From Neorhizobium petrolearium (GTDB lineage: Bacteria > Pseudomonadota > Alphaproteobacteria > Rhizobiales > Rhizobiaceae): a stretch of 64,000 nt of DNA. The notes beneath the pieces are model-generated. The model made no database searches. It saw only the letters and a list, made by a program, of their open reading frames with translations, and was not told the origin of the DNA. Every line of letters begins with the position of its first letter. The stretch's first letter is position 1. The translations under genes were made by a program, and so were the position numbers. Positions 55,206-63,529 of this stretch are shown here, one piece after another. The stretch spans positions 186,001 through 250,000 of the forward strand of contig NZ_JAGGJW010000007.1 in NCBI RefSeq assembly GCF_017873175.1. Direction: 5' to 3'.

Positions 55206-56126
55206 ATGAAAGCCTATATCGTCAAGAAACTGCTGGCCCTGCCGCTGATCCTGATCGGCGTGTCGCTTCTGGTCTTCATCGCGATCCGAGCACTGCCCGG
55301 CGATCCGGCGAGGCTGATGGCAGGCCCCGAAGCGACGCAGGAAGCGGTCGATAACATGACGGCACGGCTCGGCCTCGACCGCAGCCTGCCGGAGCAATAT
55401 GCCGCTTTCGCCTACGACGCGGTGGGAGGGAACCTCGGTGTTTCCATCAAGTCCAAGCTGCCGGTCACCGACGAGATCGGCGAGCGCCTGCCGTTCACCA
55501 TCGCACTGGCGATCACTGCCTATCTTCTCGCGATTGGTGCCGGCGTGCCAGCGGGCATGATCGCGGCCATCTACCGTCATGGCTGGCCGGACCAGATCGT
55601 CATGATCCTGGCGATCGCCGGCGCGTCGGTTGCCAATTTCTGGCTGGCACTGATGGCGATGAACACATTTTCCGTTCAGCTCGGTTGGTTGCCACTGCTC
55701 GGTGCTCAATCCTGGAAGAGCTTCATTCTTCCATCGATCACGCTTGCCGTATTGCCGACCGCCGTTATCGCCCGCATGACTCGGTCCAGCATGATCGAAG
55801 TGCTGTCGCAGGATTATATTCGCACGGCCTATGCAAAAGGGGTGGCGCCGCGGACGATCTACTGGAGCCATGCGCTGCGCAACGCGCTGATCCCGATCAT
55901 CACTATCGTCGGCCTCAATTTCGGCAGCCTGATGGGCGGTGCAGTGGTCACCGAATCCGTCTTCAACTGGCCGGGCATCGGGCGGTTTCTTGTAGATGCG
56001 GTGCGTTATCGCGACTATCCGGTCATTCAGGGCGTGACGCTCGTCGCGGTCACCGGCGTGGTGGTGATGAATTTCCTGGCGGAATTGCTGATCGCCTTCC
56101 TCAACCCGAAGATAAGGTTCGACTGA
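55206..56126 (+). CDS. Peptide-type ABC transporter permease (DppB-like)
   Basis: A 306-aa inner-membrane permease. Seen: MKAYIVKKLLALPLILIGVS start, FIAIRALPGDPARLMAGPEA, the EAA-type loop YAKGVAPRTIYWSHALRNAL, and VVTESVFNWPGIGRFLVDAV near the C-terminus. The ATG at 55206 is chosen since upstream sequence in frame belongs to the terminator hairpin. Its stop overlaps the start of the second permease (TGATG). No ATPase gene follows, so the ATPase must come from elsewhere. Confidence 0.9.
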   Translation: MKAYIVKKLLALPLILIGVSLLVFIAIRALPGDPARLMAGPEATQEAVDNMTARLGLDRSLPEQYAAFAYDAVGGNLGVSIKSKLPVTDEIGERLPFTIALAITAYLLAIGAGVPAGMIAAIYRHGWPDQIVMILAIAGASVANFWLALMAMNTFSVQLGWLPLLGAQSWKSFILPSITLAVLPTAVIARMTRSSMIEVLSQDYIRTAYAKGVAPRTIYWSHALRNALIPIITIVGLNFGSLMGGAVVTESVFNWPGIGRFLVDAVRYRDYPVIQGVTLVAVTGVVVMNFLAELLIAFLNPKIRFD

Positions 56127-56992
56127 TGGCGACGATCGAAACCGATATCGCTCCGCGCCGGCCGGTTTTTCTTCGAGGGTTTCGGTGGGTGGTTACTCAT
56201 CGCAGTATCGCGCTCGGCGGCTTCCTGATCGGCATCATCGTGCTGGCCGCGATCTTCGCGCCACTGATCGCGCCCGCCGATCCTTATGTGCAAGATCTGC
56301 TCGCGACCATGGAGCCGCCGTCCTGGGCGCATCCGTTCGGCACGGATGACAATGGCCGCGATATCCTTGCCCGCGTCATCTACGGCGCACGCATCTCGCT
56401 GATCGAAGTGGTCTTGAGCGTCGGGTTGGCGGTCGCCGTTGGTGTGCCGCTCGGCATCCTTTCCGGCATGAGCGGCCGTTACGTTGATCAGGCGATCATG
56501 TGGACGATGGACATTCTCTTCGCCTTTCCGGGCATTGTGCTCGCCATCCTGATCGTCAGCGTTCTCGGCACCAGCCTCGTCAATCTTCTGATCGCCATTG
56601 CCATTTTCTCGGTGCCGGTCTACGCGCGTCTCAGCCGAAACCTCACGCTTGGCCTGAAGAGCATGGACTATGTCGAAGCCGCAATCTCGCTCGGTGTCTC
56701 GCGCCGCCGCATCATGACGCACTATATCCTGCGCAATGCGATCGGGCCGATCATCGTGCAGTCGACGCTGACGGCAGGGACCGTCATTTTGTCCGCCGCA
56801 AGCCTGTCCTTCCTCGGTCTCGGCGCCCAGCCGCCGTTGCCGGAATGGGGCGCCATGATGAGCGACGGACGCAATTATCTCGGCCTGAATATCTGGATGT
56901 CCTTGTTTCCGGGCCTCGCAATCATGATCACCGTGCTCGGGTTCAACATCCTGGGTGACGGACTGCGCGACCTTCTGGATCCGCGTAAATGA
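56126..56992 (+). CDS. Peptide-type ABC transporter permease (DppC-like)
   Basis: A 288-aa inner-membrane permease. Seen: the N-terminal OppC segment (SIALGGFLIGIIVLAAIFAP), HPFGTDDNGRDILARVIYG, AISLGVSRRRIMTHYILRN in the EAA loop, and SFLGLGAQPPLPEWGAMMSD. It starts at TGATG with the DppB-like gene and ends in ATGA overlap with the ROK kinase. Together with the upstream permease it forms the channel of an importer that lacks its own ATPases in this cluster. Confidence 0.9.
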   Translation: MATIETDIAPRRPVFLRGFRWVVTHRSIALGGFLIGIIVLAAIFAPLIAPADPYVQDLLATMEPPSWAHPFGTDDNGRDILARVIYGARISLIEVVLSVGLAVAVGVPLGILSGMSGRYVDQAIMWTMDILFAFPGIVLAILIVSVLGTSLVNLLIAIAIFSVPVYARLSRNLTLGLKSMDYVEAAISLGVSRRRIMTHYILRNAIGPIIVQSTLTAGTVILSAASLSFLGLGAQPPLPEWGAMMSDGRNYLGLNIWMSLFPGLAIMITVLGFNILGDGLRDLLDPRK

Positions 56993-57963
56993 CGATCGCG
57001 ACCGCCACATCTCACACCACAGGCCGGACCGGGCCGGCCAGGCCAGTCTTCTGCGTCGATATCGGCGGGTCTTTCATGAAGTTTGCCGTCTCGCCCGTGC
57101 CCGGTGCGCTGGTGCCGCTCGGAAAGGTGGCGACACCTGCCGCGGATTGGGGCCGGCTCTCGTCTTTGCTGGCGTCGCTGGTCGCGCGCAACGCCCATGC
57201 AGGCGATCCGGAATCTCCGCTGGCGCTGTCGATTGCAGGCCTCATCGATCCGCGCGACGGTGTCGCGACATCGGCCAACATTCCCTGCATTACGGGGCGG
57301 CGTATTGGCGACGAGCTTGCGGAAATTCTTGGCCGGCCCGTGCTTGCCGCCAATGATGCCGATTGCCTGACACTTGCAGAGGCGAACGAGGGCGTCGGCC
57401 GTGGCCATTCGGTCGTCTTCTGCGCCATCATGGGCACGGGCATTGGCGGAGGGTTGGCAATCGACGGGCGGCTGGTGCGCGGCGCCGGCGGCGTTACCGG
57501 CGAATGGGGGCATGGCCCGATCCTGAACACGACCGTCGAACTCAACGGTGAGACGCTGCATATCCCAAGGTTTTCCTGCGGCTGCGGCCAGTCTGGCTGC
57601 GTCGACACGATAGGCGGCGCACGTGGCATCGAGCGGCTGCACCACTTTCTGCACAGCCAGGAGGAGACAAGCTACCGCATCCTGGAGGACTGGCAGATCG
57701 GTGGGGCGAGGGCGGTGAAGACCGTTGCCGTCTGGCTTGAACTGATCGCCGACCCGTTGGCGCTCGCGGTCAATGTCACTGGCGCTTCGATTGTGCCGGT
57801 GGGGGGCGGGCTCGCTTCCGTGATGCCGCTGATCGATGCGCTCGACAAGGCGGTGCGCAAACGCATCCTCAACCGTTTCGATCACCCGCTGGTGACACCC
57901 GCGCTCCGCCAGGAAGACGGCGGATTGGTCGGTGCTGCCGTGCTCGGCCACCAGGGAGGCTGA
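56989..57963 (+). CDS. ROK-family sugar kinase
   Basis: A 324-aa kinase. Seen: N-terminal phosphate motif VFCVDIGGSFMKFAV, substrate motif region NDADCLTLAEANEG, IMGTGIGGGLAIDGRLVRGA, the ROK signature GEWGHGPI with catalytic-loop histidine, and zinc motif CGCGQSGCVDT. Family knowledge: ROK kinases with this zinc motif phosphorylate glucose, N-acetylglucosamine, N-acetylmannosamine or similar. No DNA-binding domain, so it is an enzyme, unlike the divergent ROK repressor. It is coupled to the importer genes, so its substrate is probably released from the imported compound. Confidence 0.85.
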   Translation: MTIATATSHTTGRTGPARPVFCVDIGGSFMKFAVSPVPGALVPLGKVATPAADWGRLSSLLASLVARNAHAGDPESPLALSIAGLIDPRDGVATSANIPCITGRRIGDELAEILGRPVLAANDADCLTLAEANEGVGRGHSVVFCAIMGTGIGGGLAIDGRLVRGAGGVTGEWGHGPILNTTVELNGETLHIPRFSCGCGQSGCVDTIGGARGIERLHHFLHSQEETSYRILEDWQIGGARAVKTVAVWLELIADPLALAVNVTGASIVPVGGGLASVMPLIDALDKAVRKRILNRFDHPLVTPALRQEDGGLVGAAVLGHQGG

Positions 57964-57964
57964 T

Positions 57965-58702
57965 TTGCCGGTGCTTCTCGAAGTCTGTGTCGATAGCCCT
58001 GAGGGGCTTGCCGCCGCCGTCGCCGGTGGAGCGAACCGTGTTGAACTCTGTGCTGCGCTCGATGTCGGAGGCCTGACTGCGCCGCCCGGGATAATGGCGC
58101 TTGCCGCAAGGGTACCGATCCCGGTCTATGCGATCATCCGACCGCGTGCGGGCAATTTCATTTTCGATGCCGACAACGAAGCGGCGATGATGACCGATAT
58201 AGAGGCCGTGCGGGCGACGGGCCTGGCTGGCGTAGTGATCGGTGCGAGCCGCCCGGACATGGCCCTCGACCTGCCAATGCTCAAGCGTCTGATGGGATGC
58301 GCCGAAGGCTTGGGTGTGACGCTGCACCGGGCTTTCGACCTGGTTCCCGACCCTTTTGAAGCTTTGGAGCAGGCAATCGAGCTCGGGGCCGAGCGCGTCC
58401 TGACATCGGGTCTCAAGATGAGTGGTCCGGAGGGGATCGACCTTATCCGTCAGTTGATGGAGCAGGCAGGAGGGCGCATCTCGATCATGCCCGGCGGCGG
58501 TATCAACCTTTCCAATGTCGAGCGGGTCGTGCACGCCACCGGGGTGCACGAAATTCACAGCTCTTGCCGCCAGCCGGTCGAATGCAGGGACGAACGCGCG
58601 ATTGCCTTCGGATTTCAGGCGCCTGTCTCCCACGAGACGAGTGGCGAGATTGTGCGCAAAATGCGGAGCCTGCTCGACAGGATGTGTTCAAAAGGAATGT
58701 GA
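57965..58702 (+). CDS. cutC: CutC family protein
   Basis: A 245-aa TIM-barrel protein. Seen: LEVCVDSPEGLAAAVAGGAN at the start, RVELCAALDVGGLTAPPG, VYAIIRPRAGNFIF, VTLHRAFDLVPDPFEALEQA and IMPGGGINLSN, all CutC signatures. A TTG start is inferred: AGGGAGG lies five bases before it, and the family length results; a GTG two codons later is possible. Family knowledge: named for copper tolerance in E. coli, but that role is disputed and the biochemical function is unsettled. Its place after a sugar kinase suggests a metabolic role. Confidence 0.87.
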   Translation: MPVLLEVCVDSPEGLAAAVAGGANRVELCAALDVGGLTAPPGIMALAARVPIPVYAIIRPRAGNFIFDADNEAAMMTDIEAVRATGLAGVVIGASRPDMALDLPMLKRLMGCAEGLGVTLHRAFDLVPDPFEALEQAIELGAERVLTSGLKMSGPEGIDLIRQLMEQAGGRISIMPGGGINLSNVERVVHATGVHEIHSSCRQPVECRDERAIAFGFQAPVSHETSGEIVRKMRSLLDRMCSKGM

Positions 58703-58768
58703 TCGGCGCGGGCGAGGTGATCCGCGGTGCTTTTTCCGCATGACCCGCCGGATTATTGCTACTTCAGT

Positions 58769-59422
58769 TCATGCACAGAGACTGCGGAGCGTTTCGAGCT
58801 TCTTAAGTTCGACGCAACGAATGCTGCGTAGTTTGATCAGACCGGACGAACGGAGTTTTGCCAAAACGCGCGACACCGTTTCGATTGTCAGGCCTAAATA
58901 GTCGGCGATATCCAAACGGCTCATCGGCAGGTCAAAATATTCGATCCCGCCCTGGCGATTCGCCATGTCGACCAGGAATCCGGAGATCCGCTCCACCGCC
59001 GTCTGGCGACCGATCATCATGATATGCTCGTGGGCGCGCAGCATGCCGCGCAGCGCCAGCGTGAGAAGCTCCGGAGAGGCTTCGCCGTTTGCGGGGCGGC
59101 TGATGGCACGCAGCCCTGTTTGGGTAATGGCTTCGGCGAAGAAACTATGGGTCCGGTCCGCCTCGAACCCAAAGGTCTCCCCGGCCAGATGGAAGGCAAT
59201 GACCTGCCTCCTTCCATCCGACAGCAGGCGATGCACGCGCACCGCGCCGAATTCGACCTGGTAAAATGTGCCAGCCTTGTCGCCAGGAGCGTAGATTTCC
59301 GATCCTGCATCGAAGGTGACGATGGAATATGTCTGCGGAAAACCCGCTGTCGGAGATACGATCGACATCGGCCGGCCCAGTGCAAGTTCCCGTCGCATAG
59401 GATGAGCGGCTGCGGTCTGCAT
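58769..59422 (-). CDS. fixK: FixK-like Crp/Fnr transcriptional regulator
   Basis: A 217-aa regulator. Seen: a cyclic-nucleotide-type beta barrel (residues 45-125: EIYAPGDKAGTFYQVEFGAV) and a C-terminal winged helix with MSRLDIADYLGLTIETVSRV, whose E-x-x-SR pattern predicts a TTGAT-N4-ATCAA target. There are no N-terminal cysteines (only two near the C-terminus), so it is the oxygen-insensitive FixK class rather than Fnr. A FixJ-like site lies 83 bp upstream. Family knowledge: FixLJ switches on fixK, which then activates fixNOQP and related genes; none of these targets are in the window. Confidence 0.87.
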   Translation of the reverse strand: MQTAAAHPMRRELALGRPMSIVSPTAGFPQTYSIVTFDAGSEIYAPGDKAGTFYQVEFGAVRVHRLLSDGRRQVIAFHLAGETFGFEADRTHSFFAEAITQTGLRAISRPANGEASPELLTLALRGMLRAHEHIMMIGRQTAVERISGFLVDMANRQGGIEYFDLPMSRLDIADYLGLTIETVSRVLAKLRSSGLIKLRSIRCVELKKLETLRSLCA

Positions 59423-59504
59423 ATCGTCGGTTCTCCCCTTGGTGTGATCTCAGGATGCCTCGCGACGGGGCAGGGATAAATTCGGTTGTATCACTAGGGG
59501 TATT

Positions 59505-59511
59505 TACGTAG
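59505..59511. promoter_or_regulatory. Candidate FixJ-binding site upstream of fixK
   Basis: TACGTAG at 59505-59511 (overlapping the palindrome TACGTA), 83 bp before the fixK start, in the 120-bp gap between fixK and the single-receiver gene. It fits the TAMGTAG heptamer described for FixJ binding, as I recall it. Orientation and spacing relative to the transcription start cannot be fixed here. Confidence 0.45.
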
Positions 59512-59542
59512 TGGAGGGGGAGGAAGCGGTTCGGACAAATTG

Positions 59543-59887
59543 TCAGGTTGCTCGTGCGACGTGTTTCACGAGATCCACTAGATCGGCGCCATCAAAAGGC
59601 TTTGTGAGGGTGATCCAGGGATTGTTCTCCAAAGGCGGGGACATGCCATCGGTGAGCAGGATAACCGCATGGCCTGAGGCGAGGAGTTCTTGCCGGAGGT
59701 CGTGATGGCCACGCAGTATCTGATCATCGACGATCATACAACGCACTGGCGCGATGGGAACCCGTCCCTTGGCCCAGGAATCATAGGCTTCGACCTGATA
59801 TCCCTCCACCTCGAGCGCGAACGTCAGTGATTGCCGGAGACCAAGATCCGGAGCGATAACGATGATTATCCCCGATGATGCCAGCAC
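59543..59887 (-). CDS. fixT: Single-domain receiver protein, FixT candidate
   Basis: A 114-aa stand-alone receiver domain. Seen: IIIVIAPDLGLRQSLTFALE at the start, phosphoacceptor region CMIVDDQIL (D54), a T/S-type strand AVILLTDG and the conserved lysine in TLTKPF (K96); the usual N-terminal acidic pair is reduced to one aspartate (D14). It lacks an output domain. Family knowledge: in Caulobacter and Sinorhizobium, FixT is a small FixK-induced protein that inhibits FixL. Position between fixK and fixJ and a FixK-type box upstream support this call. It has one cysteine (C50), so the Fe-S cluster reported for Caulobacter FixT is unlikely. Confidence 0.6.
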   Translation of the reverse strand: MLASSGIIIVIAPDLGLRQSLTFALEVEGYQVEAYDSWAKGRVPIAPVRCMIVDDQILRGHHDLRQELLASGHAVILLTDGMSPPLENNPWITLTKPFDGADLVDLVKHVARAT

Positions 59888-59960
59888 AGAACTTCCCGCG
59901 GATGGGACGGTCGAACTACCGCTTGCATCAGGCCTCTAGAGCCTATCGGAGTTGTGCGCT

Positions 59961-59974
59961 TTGCGTTAGATCAA
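59961..59974 (-). promoter_or_regulatory. FixK/Fnr-type box upstream of the receiver gene
   Basis: On the minus strand TTGAT-CTAA-CGCAA matches eight of ten positions of TTGAT-N4-ATCAA. It is centred about 80 bp before the single-receiver gene. With the box at -41.5, a -10 of TAGGCT (59945-59940) is suitably placed. Also in this gap, 59888-59998, there is no other gene. Confidence 0.55.
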
Positions 59975-59998
59975 GAAATCCAAAATAATTTACGGGCC

Positions 59999-60625
59999 TC
60001 ATTGCCAGGAGAAGCCGACGGCCATCGCCATGCGGACGAGCTGAGGCAAGCTTCTCGCCTTCATCTTGGCCATGACGTTTGCTCGATGTACCTCGACCGT
60101 TCGAGGGCTGATATCGAGATCATAGGCAATGGATTTGTTCGGAAGGCCGGCAACGACAGCAGCCAGCACCTGCCGCTCCCGGTCGCTTAGGCTTTCAAGG
60201 CGCGTCAGCACTTCCGTTGTGCTGTCGACATCGAGCGGTTTGTCCGGGATCTGTCCGGCGGCACGCCGGATCGCTTCGATGATGATGATGTCTTCGAAGG
60301 GTTTCTCGATGAAATCGACAGCGCCGGCCTTCATCGCCTCTACTGCCATCGGAACATCGCCATGACCGGTGATAACGACTGCCGGGATCTTCGCACGGGT
60401 TGAAGTCAATCTGCGGATAAGCTCGACACCCGTCATGTCAGGCATGCGCAGGTCCGTCACCAGTATGCCATTGCGGATGTTGGGAGCGAATTGCAGGAAG
60501 GATGAGGCCGTTTCATGGACGCGCACGGCAAAGCCGTTCATGGTCAGCATGAAGGCAAGGGACTTCCTGACCGCCTCCTCGTCATCGACGATATGGACCG
60601 TATAGTCACCTGTCTGCATTCTCAC
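59999..60625 (-). CDS. fixJ: FixJ response regulator
   Basis: A 208-aa two-domain regulator. Seen: receiver with [20 protein letters not shown], phosphoacceptor D58 in [33 protein letters not shown], and K108 in [10 protein letters not shown]-terminal LuxR-type helix-turn-helix [20 protein letters not shown] and [20 protein letters not shown]. Near-identical to remembered S. meliloti FixJ over these stretches. GGGGGA lies eight bases before the ATG; an alternative ATG follows two codons later. It overlaps the 3' end of fixL by 20 bp. It activates fixK (and often nifA) when phosphorylated under low oxygen. Confidence 0.95.
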   Translation of the reverse strand: MRMQTGDYTVHIVDDEEAVRKSLAFMLTMNGFAVRVHETASSFLQFAPNIRNGILVTDLRMPDMTGVELIRRLTSTRAKIPAVVITGHGDVPMAVEAMKAGAVDFIEKPFEDIIIIEAIRRAAGQIPDKPLDVDSTTEVLTRLESLSDRERQVLAAVVAGLPNKSIAYDLDISPRTVEVHRANVMAKMKARSLPQLVRMAMAVGFSWQ

Positions 60626-62123
60626 GTTCCCCCATGTCGATCGGAAGCGTGAAACGGAACGTCGCCCCTCCAGCTGGATTGCGCGACACCGTCATCTCTC
60701 CGCCGTGAGCTTCAATGATGCGTTTGGAAATCGAAAGCCCTATCCCCATACCGCCTGCCTTGGTGGTGACGAAGGGTTTGAAAAGCTGGTCGGTGATCTC
60801 GCCAGAGATGCCCGGCCCGGTATCCTGGACGATCACGGCCATCATGTCATCGTTTTCCTGGACGGTCCGGATTGCGAGTTCACGCCGCGGGCTGTCTTGC
60901 ATGGCTTCGATGGCGTTGCGCATCAGATTTGTCAGAACCTGCTGTATCTGTATGCGATCCGCAACGACTGTTTCCGTGCCAGGCGTGAACTCGAAAATCG
61001 TCTGGACGCCTTTCTCGCGCGAACCGACAAGCGCCAAAGCGCCGGCGTCTTCGATCAGCCGGCGAATGTTTTGAGGCGATTTTTCCGTTTCACCTTTGAT
61101 GACGAATTCACGTAGCTGCTTGATGATCTGCCCGGCGCGCAGCGACTGATTGGCGGTCTCCTCCAAAGCCTCGCGCATACGAATCGCAACCGGTTCGTCC
61201 ATGTCGCGCAAAAGACGCGCGCATCCGTGGACATAGTTGGCGATGGCGGAGAGCGGCTGGTTAAGCTCATGGGCAAGGGTGGACGCCATTTCGCCCATTT
61301 CATTGAGGCGCGCGAGCCGTGCCAGCTCTCCCTGCATCTCCTGCAGGCGCGCGGCCGATTCCTCCCGTTCCGTCAGGTCTCGGACGAAGCCTGTGAAGAA
61401 GATTTCTCCACCTGTATGAGTTTCGCCGACAGCGAGCTTCATAGGAAAAGTCGAGCCATCCTTGCGGCGTCCGAAGACGACGCGATCGATGCCGATGATC
61501 CGCTTTTCGCCAGTCCTCAGATATCTCTCCATGTAGCCGTCATGCTCCCGACGATAAGGCTCCGGCATCAGTATGCGGAGATTCTGCCCGATCACCTCGT
61601 CTTCCGTATATCCAAACTGACGGACCGCCGCCGCGTTGAAGGAGACGATCGTTCCGTCCTTGGTGGCGACGATGCTGGCATCGAGCACCGTGTCGAGCAC
61701 GGAACGAAGCTGCGCCTCACGGGAATCCGCCTTGACCTGAGCTCTTTCGATTGCCTTGCGGGCGGAATGGAGCATTTGTCCGATCAGGGCTATGATCACG
61801 CCGACAATGCCGATGGATACCATTTCCGAAGATGTGGCACCTCGTGGCGAAAACTCCCTGATCGCATAGACTGACAGAAGCGAAAGGGCGACGGCGAAAA
61901 GAGAAAAGCGCATGCCGCCGATAACCGCGGCGATCAGAATTGGCGGGACGAAGAAGACGAATATCGGCCCCTCGACAGACACGCCGTAAAAGGCAAGGCG
62001 CAGCACAAAGGCGATCAGCACGCCCGCTGCCGCGATGAAGTAACCTTCGGCGGCAGAAAACCGACGACTTAAGAAAGATTGGATGAAATCATCCGTTCTA
62101 TCGGCGACCGTGCGCATATCCAT
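60606..62123 (-). CDS. fixL: FixL oxygen-sensing histidine kinase
   Basis: A 505-aa sensor kinase. Seen: four N-terminal membrane segments (about residues 28-120), a haem PAS domain with proximal H194 ([14 protein letters not shown]) and distal R214 ([20 protein letters not shown]), phosphoacceptor H285 ([14 protein letters not shown]) and ATPase motifs [13 protein letters not shown] and [20 protein letters not shown]. With the ATG at 62123 (GGTGA upstream) the length and the haem and phosphorylation positions equal those I recall for S. meliloti FixL; a GTG three codons earlier is possible. Oxygen binding to haem switches the kinase off; FixJ is its partner. Confidence 0.95.
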   Translation of the reverse strand: MDMRTVADRTDDFIQSFLSRRFSAAEGYFIAAAGVLIAFVLRLAFYGVSVEGPIFVFFVPPILIAAVIGGMRFSLFAVALSLLSVYAIREFSPRGATSSEMVSIGIVGVIIALIGQMLHSARKAIERAQVKADSREAQLRSVLDTVLDASIVATKDGTIVSFNAAAVRQFGYTEDEVIGQNLRILMPEPYRREHDGYMERYLRTGEKRIIGIDRVVFGRRKDGSTFPMKLAVGETHTGGEIFFTGFVRDLTEREESAARLQEMQGELARLARLNEMGEMASTLAHELNQPLSAIANYVHGCARLLRDMDEPVAIRMREALEETANQSLRAGQIIKQLREFVIKGETEKSPQNIRRLIEDAGALALVGSREKGVQTIFEFTPGTETVVADRIQIQQVLTNLMRNAIEAMQDSPRRELAIRTVQENDDMMAVIVQDTGPGISGEITDQLFKPFVTTKAGGMGIGLSISKRIIEAHGGEMTVSRNPAGGATFRFTLPIDMGERENADR

Positions 62124-62312
62124 GATGCTCACCCGCCGCCGACTGCTCGAAGAAAAATCCCTTCCATCTGTGCATACGAAACCCAGCTGCCTCTCCCGGA
62201 ACGACTTTTAGCATGATGTATGACACAACGTCCAATAGGGGGATGGTCACACTCTCGGCAGTGCATATGCTTTTTTCGTGTTTGCCCAAATAAAGAGAGA
62301 TGGTCCGGTTCT

Positions 62313-62344
62313 GAAAAAGAAAAGCGGTGCTTACGCCGCTTTTC
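62313..62344 (-). terminator. Rho-independent terminator after the Bug/TctC gene
   Basis: An 11-bp stem GAAAAGCGGTG (62319-62329) with CGCCGCTTTTC (62334-62344) around a 4-nt loop, followed on the minus strand by CTTTTTC. It ends the TctC transcript ahead of fixL. The remaining gap, 62124-62312, must contain the fixL promoter; no clear box was recognised. Confidence 0.82.
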
Positions 62345-62392
62345 GCCGGTGACGGCCAGTCTTCTGAACTGATTGTGGCGAATTGGGCCACG

Positions 62393-63373
62393 TTATTGCT
62401 GCGGGATGTTGGCGATTTTGACGTAGTCTGCCCAGGCTGCGACTTCTTTCTTCAAGTATTCCTGGCCTTCGTCCGGCGTGCTGATGAAGACATCGCCGCC
62501 CTGATCGGTCACGAACTTCCTGACGTCGTCCTGGCTGAGGACTTCCTTGGTCCAGCCATTGATCTTGTCGACGATGTCCTTCGGCGTTTCAGAGGGAACC
62601 ATCATGGCAAACCAGCCGACCTGATCCATCGGATATCCTTCCTCCGTCATGGTCGGAACGTCAGGTGCACCTGGAATGCGCTTGGCAGAGCTGACGGCCA
62701 ACAGGCGGTAGCGGCCCTCGCGAAGCTGGGAGAGCGAGAAAACCGGATCCTGGGCTGCGAACGTCATCGCGCCGCTCATGATATCGTTCATCGAATCGGC
62801 GCTGCTCTTGTAGGAGACCTCAACCGTCTCCAGGCCGGCCTTCTCCTTGTAGATCGCGGCCAGAACCTTGCCGGAAGTGTTGTTGACGGCGTAGCTTGCG
62901 TTCGAACCTTCCTTCTTCAGGTATTCGGTGAGTTCCTTCATATTCTTGATCGGGCTGGAAACCGGTACGGCGATCATGTGCGGCTGCTTGTTGATCGTTG
63001 CGGCGATCTGAAGGTCCTTTACGACATCGATCGGCGGCTTCTTGAACATGTGCATATTGCCGGCGACGGCGCTGCCGGTGTGGAAGAAGATGGTATAGCC
63101 GTCCGGCTTTGCGCGGGCGACGTATTCGGCGGCGATATTGCCGCCGGCACCCGGTTTGTTCTCCACGATGATCGTCGCACCCGAGAGCTTTGCGATCTTT
63201 TCCGCGAAGTAGCGGACGATGACGTCTGCGCCGCTGCCGGCCGGAAACGCACAGATCATGCTGATAGTCTGGCTTGGAAAATCCGCCTGGGCAGCGGCTG
63301 GCGACAACCCGAGGAAGGAGCCTCCGAATGCGAGCGAGGCTGCAAGCATGAAACGACGAGTGATCTTCTGCAT
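62393..63373 (-). CDS. Bug/TctC family solute-binding protein
   Basis: A 326-aa periplasmic binding protein of the tripartite tricarboxylate transporter (Bug) family. Seen: leader with a twin-arginine (KITRRFMLAASLAFGGSFLG) and cleavage near AAAQ, then FPSQTISMICAFPAGSGADV, IVENKPGAGGNIAAEYVARA and PDGYTIFFHTGSAVAGN, all Bug hallmarks. It stands alone here without tctA/tctB; many Bug proteins are orphan receptors. It is divergent from a UbiD-type decarboxylase, so an aromatic or unsaturated acid is a possible ligand. Confidence 0.88.
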   Translation of the reverse strand: MQKITRRFMLAASLAFGGSFLGLSPAAAQADFPSQTISMICAFPAGSGADVIVRYFAEKIAKLSGATIIVENKPGAGGNIAAEYVARAKPDGYTIFFHTGSAVAGNMHMFKKPPIDVVKDLQIAATINKQPHMIAVPVSSPIKNMKELTEYLKKEGSNASYAVNNTSGKVLAAIYKEKAGLETVEVSYKSSADSMNDIMSGAMTFAAQDPVFSLSQLREGRYRLLAVSSAKRIPGAPDVPTMTEEGYPMDQVGWFAMMVPSETPKDIVDKINGWTKEVLSQDDVRKFVTDQGGDVFISTPDEGQEYLKKEVAAWADYVKIANIPQQ

Positions 63374-63464
63374 AAAGTTCCTCCCAATGAACGACCCGGC
63401 GTTGCATCAAAGCCGGTCAGTCGCGTCTCCCAATGCGACTTTATGCAACATTGTATAATTATAT

Positions 63465-63477
63465 TTGATTTAATCAA
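63465..63477. promoter_or_regulatory. Inverted repeat in the TctC-UbiD divergent region
   Basis: TTGATT-T-AATCAA, a perfect 13-bp inverted repeat in the very AT-rich gap 63374-63529, about 55 bp before the UbiD gene. It has one base too few in the spacer for a standard FixK/Fnr box. It is a plausible operator for an unknown regulator. Confidence 0.4.
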
Positions 63478-63529
63478 CTGTTGTGGATAGAAAACGACGC
63501 ACGCAAAACTGCTTCCGGGAGAGGACAGA

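Noticed and set aside
63465..63477. FixK/Fnr box before the UbiD gene
   Set aside because: TTGAT and ATCAA are three bases apart, not four; kept only as an inverted repeat of unknown use.
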